Position numbers and translations under genes: made by a program. Positions 44,000 to 46,197 of a stretch of DNA of 46,197 bases are shown here, in pieces. The first letter of the stretch is position 1. Each line of letters opens with the position of its first letter. This DNA is from Chromera velia (taxonomy: Eukaryota; Sar; Chromeraceae). A model generated the notes under the pieces. That model did no database searches. It was not told the origin of the DNA and saw nothing but the letters and a program-made list of their open reading frames with translations. Location: positions 54,949 through 101,145 of the forward strand of contig JAHBMJ010002475.1 in NCBI GenBank assembly GCA_018398765.1, read 5' to 3'.

Positions 44000-44138
44000 C
44001 AGTCATCTCTGACGTCAACCTCTTTGTCCTTCCATCCTGGTTTTAGAAACGCGTCATTCCCGTCCAAAAAGATGGAGTTCAGCATCAAAAGTAGGGTTCG
44101 CGCCTGAGTGAGTGACAGACCTCCCACAAGCTGTCCTC
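44000..44138 (-). CDS. Candidate internal exon of an unrecognised minus-strand gene
   Basis: A 139-nt segment bounded by a TTTTTTCCAG acceptor and a TG|GTGAGT donor. One frame (two leading bases, then 45 codons) is open and reads GQLVGGLSLTQARTLLLMLN, then SIFLDGNDAFLKPGWKDKEV, then DVRDD: an amphipathic helix and a charged loop, more protein-like than its surroundings. The other frames contain stops. It is too short for usual ORF cut-offs. Neighbouring exons could not be linked, so the gene and its function remain unknown. Confidence 0.4.
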
Positions 44139-44975
44139 CTGGAAAAAAGAAGGAGAAGAGAAAAGGATCAAAAGAGTAATGGATCGACCGACAACGGGAA
44201 TGTATGACTAATACATGGGTTTGAGCGAGTAACCGTACGTGGCCGGATCTTTGAGAGGAAGAAGAAGAAGAAGAAAAAAAAAGAGAGACAGAGAGGGAAG
44301 ATCCGAATGAACAGAGAATGACTTAATCTCGGGAAGCGGTCCACTCACACCCAGTGAGACGAAAAAGAGAAAACAAGGAGGCGTCAATGAATAAGGTATG
44401 CAAAAAGCGGAAAGAATTCTTTTTAAGGGCCCTTACTGCGCTCTTTCATCACTATAGCGGGTACCTCCCCACTGCTTCTTTGTCTTCCTATTCCTCTCTT
44501 CTTCTCTCTTCTTCCCTTTCCGCTCCTTTCCCTCTGTTCCTCGCTTTCCCTCTTTCCCTATTCAAGATGTATTCAGCCGGCCAATTCTTTTTCCTTCTAT
44601 ACCCACCAAGTCTCCGCCAGACGATCTTGCTGTCTTTTGTTGCTCCGCTCAACCGGACAGTCCCACCACGTCAGAATTACCAGTACCGCACCCAAAGCAA
44701 GTGATAAGGAGCGCATACCACGTGAATGCAAGCAGCTTGAATGTAAAGGTCTGTGAAAGGAAAATACATGAGAAAATGAGACAGCAGGGCCGCCTCCGCA
44801 GTCTTGCATGAGCACAAGAATGGTAGGAAGGGACATAAAAGCGGCTGTTAGGTTTTTTTTGAGCGGTGGCATGAAGGGAGGCGTTGCCGTCTCCCCATGA
44901 GGAATGCCGTCTCTTCAAGTGCAGATGCAGCACAAGACCTCCCCTCATGAATGAAACAAAGCACGTGGCACACTC
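44139..44975. other. no supported gene
   Basis: A- and G-rich runs near 44255-44290, C/T-rich 44480-44560. A donor-like GTGAGT on the minus strand at 44344-44349 could end another exon, but its frame is not convincing. Confidence 0.3.
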
Positions 44976-45350
44976 ATATTGGAGGCGCCAAGCTAGCTAG
45001 ACAGAGTGCCTGAAATACTTCATCAATGCCTTCCCACGTGTCGTATTTGTCCATCTACATGGGATCGTTTTGGTGACTCGCCTGCCGGCTCCGCACTTCT
45101 ACCCCAGTTGCGACTTACAAGAGCGACATGGAAGCCCCCTTCACACATGAAGCAAAATACCCAACGACCTCATATTGAGGGCGCCCAACCAACCAGATAG
45201 GATGCTTGAAATACTCCGGCATTGGTCTCCCATTCGCTTTTTTCGATCTGTCTACGTAGGATCGTTTTGCGCCGCCCAGCCGTCTCCGCACCCGCTCCGC
45301 ACGTCTGCCCCTACTGAGGCCACAAAAATCGGAAACCTGCAAGCATTGTT
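44976..45350 (-). repeat. ~195-bp tandem duplication with exon-like content
   Basis: 44976-45165 and 45171-45350 share TCATATTGRRGGCGCC, GAAATACT, TCTACRTRGGATCGTTTTG and CCGCACTTC/CCGCACGTC. On the minus strand the second copy has an open stretch KRSYVDRSKKANGRPMPEYF and KHPIWLVGRPQYE; the first gives a related KALMKYFRHSV and a stop. It may be a duplicated exon of which one copy has decayed. A TTGCAG acceptor-like site precedes the intact copy. Confidence 0.45.
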
Positions 45351-45600
45351 GAGCTGCATGATCAGCAGGAATGAAAACAGCAGAAGAAAGACAGAGAGCA
45401 AAGAAGAGTGACCCGTTCTATGTAAGAAGGAAGTTGGAGATCTTTCCCCGTCTCTCTTTAAAATCCTCTCTTCCCCTGAACAGCACCTAGCCGTATCTAG
45501 CTGTCACGCCGTCTCCAAAAGCCCTGCAGCACTATGAAGCTGACCTTCACTCACAAAAAAAAGAAAGAGAGGGTCATCTTGAATGCATGCGTTCATGGAG

Positions 45601-45785
45601 TTAATAGGCTGCTCGTAACCCTCTGGCTCTGCTGATAGCCCCCAGTTGCAACAACCACTCATCTATACGAAGGGGGTCCCACTTGGACTGACCGGCGTCC
45701 TGTAATGGAATGGCATCTTCACTAACCACGGAAGACCTCGGAAGGGTATGAAAATGGAACCGCACACCGCATTCAGTCGGTCTGC
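45601..45785 (-). CDS. Possible terminal exon of a minus-strand gene
   Basis: After a GTTGGTGCAG acceptor-like site (exon start 45785) the frame is open to TAA at 45603-45601 and reads FHTLPRSSVVSEDAIPLQDA, then GQSKWDPLRIDEWLLQLGAI, with an SRARGLRAAY end. Alternatively a GTCAGT donor inside it could end an exon in another frame. No similarity recognised. Confidence 0.25.
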
Positions 45786-46175
45786 ACCAACAGATAGACA
45801 TGAGAACTGCGGAAATAGGAGACAGGTGCAAGTACAGAAGCCAAAGCAAGGTGTGAGGACAATGAGGGACAGTCAAACAAATCTAGGCACAGAAACAGGT
45901 GAGGACAGGAGGGAATGTGTTGGCCGGGGAAGGGAGACGGACAACTGCAAAATCTGATGAAATTCCAATCGGCCAACGTTGCTGATCATATATAAAGAAA
46001 TGCATAAGGACTCTTTGAGATGCATGTATGATTCCTATGCTGATAAAATGTATGTGCATGAGTGAATGCATGAACATGATGGGTGGGCTTGCGTCTCAGA
46101 TCGATACAAGCTCGTGAAAAAGGTCACCGGAAAGGGAGAACAGGCGGAGAGAGGCCAGATCTCCCAAAAGGTCAC
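45786..46175. other. no gene seen
   Basis: Mixed sequence with short ORFs on both strands and no splice or motif support. Confidence 0.3.
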
Positions 46176-46197
46176 AAAAAAAAAAAAAAAAAAAAAA
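46176..46197. repeat. Poly-A run at window end
   Basis: Twenty-two A residues to the last base. It may be a genuine homopolymer at which the assembly broke. Confidence 0.9.

Overview
This is eukaryotic nuclear DNA from a gene-poor, repeat-rich genome, probably a protist. Genes are split by GT-AG introns of about 0.1 to 0.9 kb whose phases join correctly. Microsatellites are everywhere, and there are several transposon families. No bacterial operon, CRISPR array or rRNA gene is visible. The mix (a Lon-related AAA+ ATPase of the protist/giant-virus kind, an LCAT-type lipase, a chromodomain Ty3/gypsy element) would suit an alveolate, a chromerid for example, but that is an inference I cannot test here.

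Layout. 1-6041 (+): 3' part of a Lon-like AAA+ ATPase gene, six visible exons, with a 29-bp minisatellite in the first intron. 7024-7701 (+): intronless gene for a probable secreted protein with two internal repeats. 8.4-17.2 kb: no convincing gene. It holds two MITEs (one with 19-bp terminal inverted repeats and an 8-bp target duplication), a 145-bp satellite, long TTCC and CA microsatellites, a 540-bp fold-back element, a 0.73-kb tandem duplication and a 190-bp array carrying exon-like segments on the minus strand. 18480-19577 (-): two-exon gene for an unrecognised repeat protein. 20109-20513 (+): the C-terminal end of a non-LTR retrotransposon. 22252-22998 (+): two-exon unknown gene. 23-26 kb: AT-rich repeats. 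26141-30257 (-): a complete eight-exon LCAT/PDAT-family acyltransferase or phospholipase gene with signal peptide and catalytic Ser-Asp-His. 30.8-32.3 kb: decayed MITE, then a 5' LTR, possible primer-binding site and broken gag of one retroelement. 33.3-42.3 kb: minisatellite, then a long Ty3/gypsy chromodomain retroelement whose pol frame carries nine in-frame stops and no frameshift. 42.3-46.2 kb: short tandem repeats, one good candidate minus-strand exon, a duplicated exon-like block and a terminal poly-A.

Host genes are few: Lon-like, the secreted repeat protein, the 18.5-kb gene, the 22.3-kb gene, the LCAT-like gene, and perhaps exons of another at 44-46 kb. They show no sign of joint function. 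The most useful observations are the nonsense-riddled but frameshift-free gypsy element, the two TIR elements with structural boundaries, the fold-back plus adjoining duplication, the repeated 59-nt exon-like units, and the very long acidic insert in the Lon-like protein. I did not find a clearly new multi-gene system.
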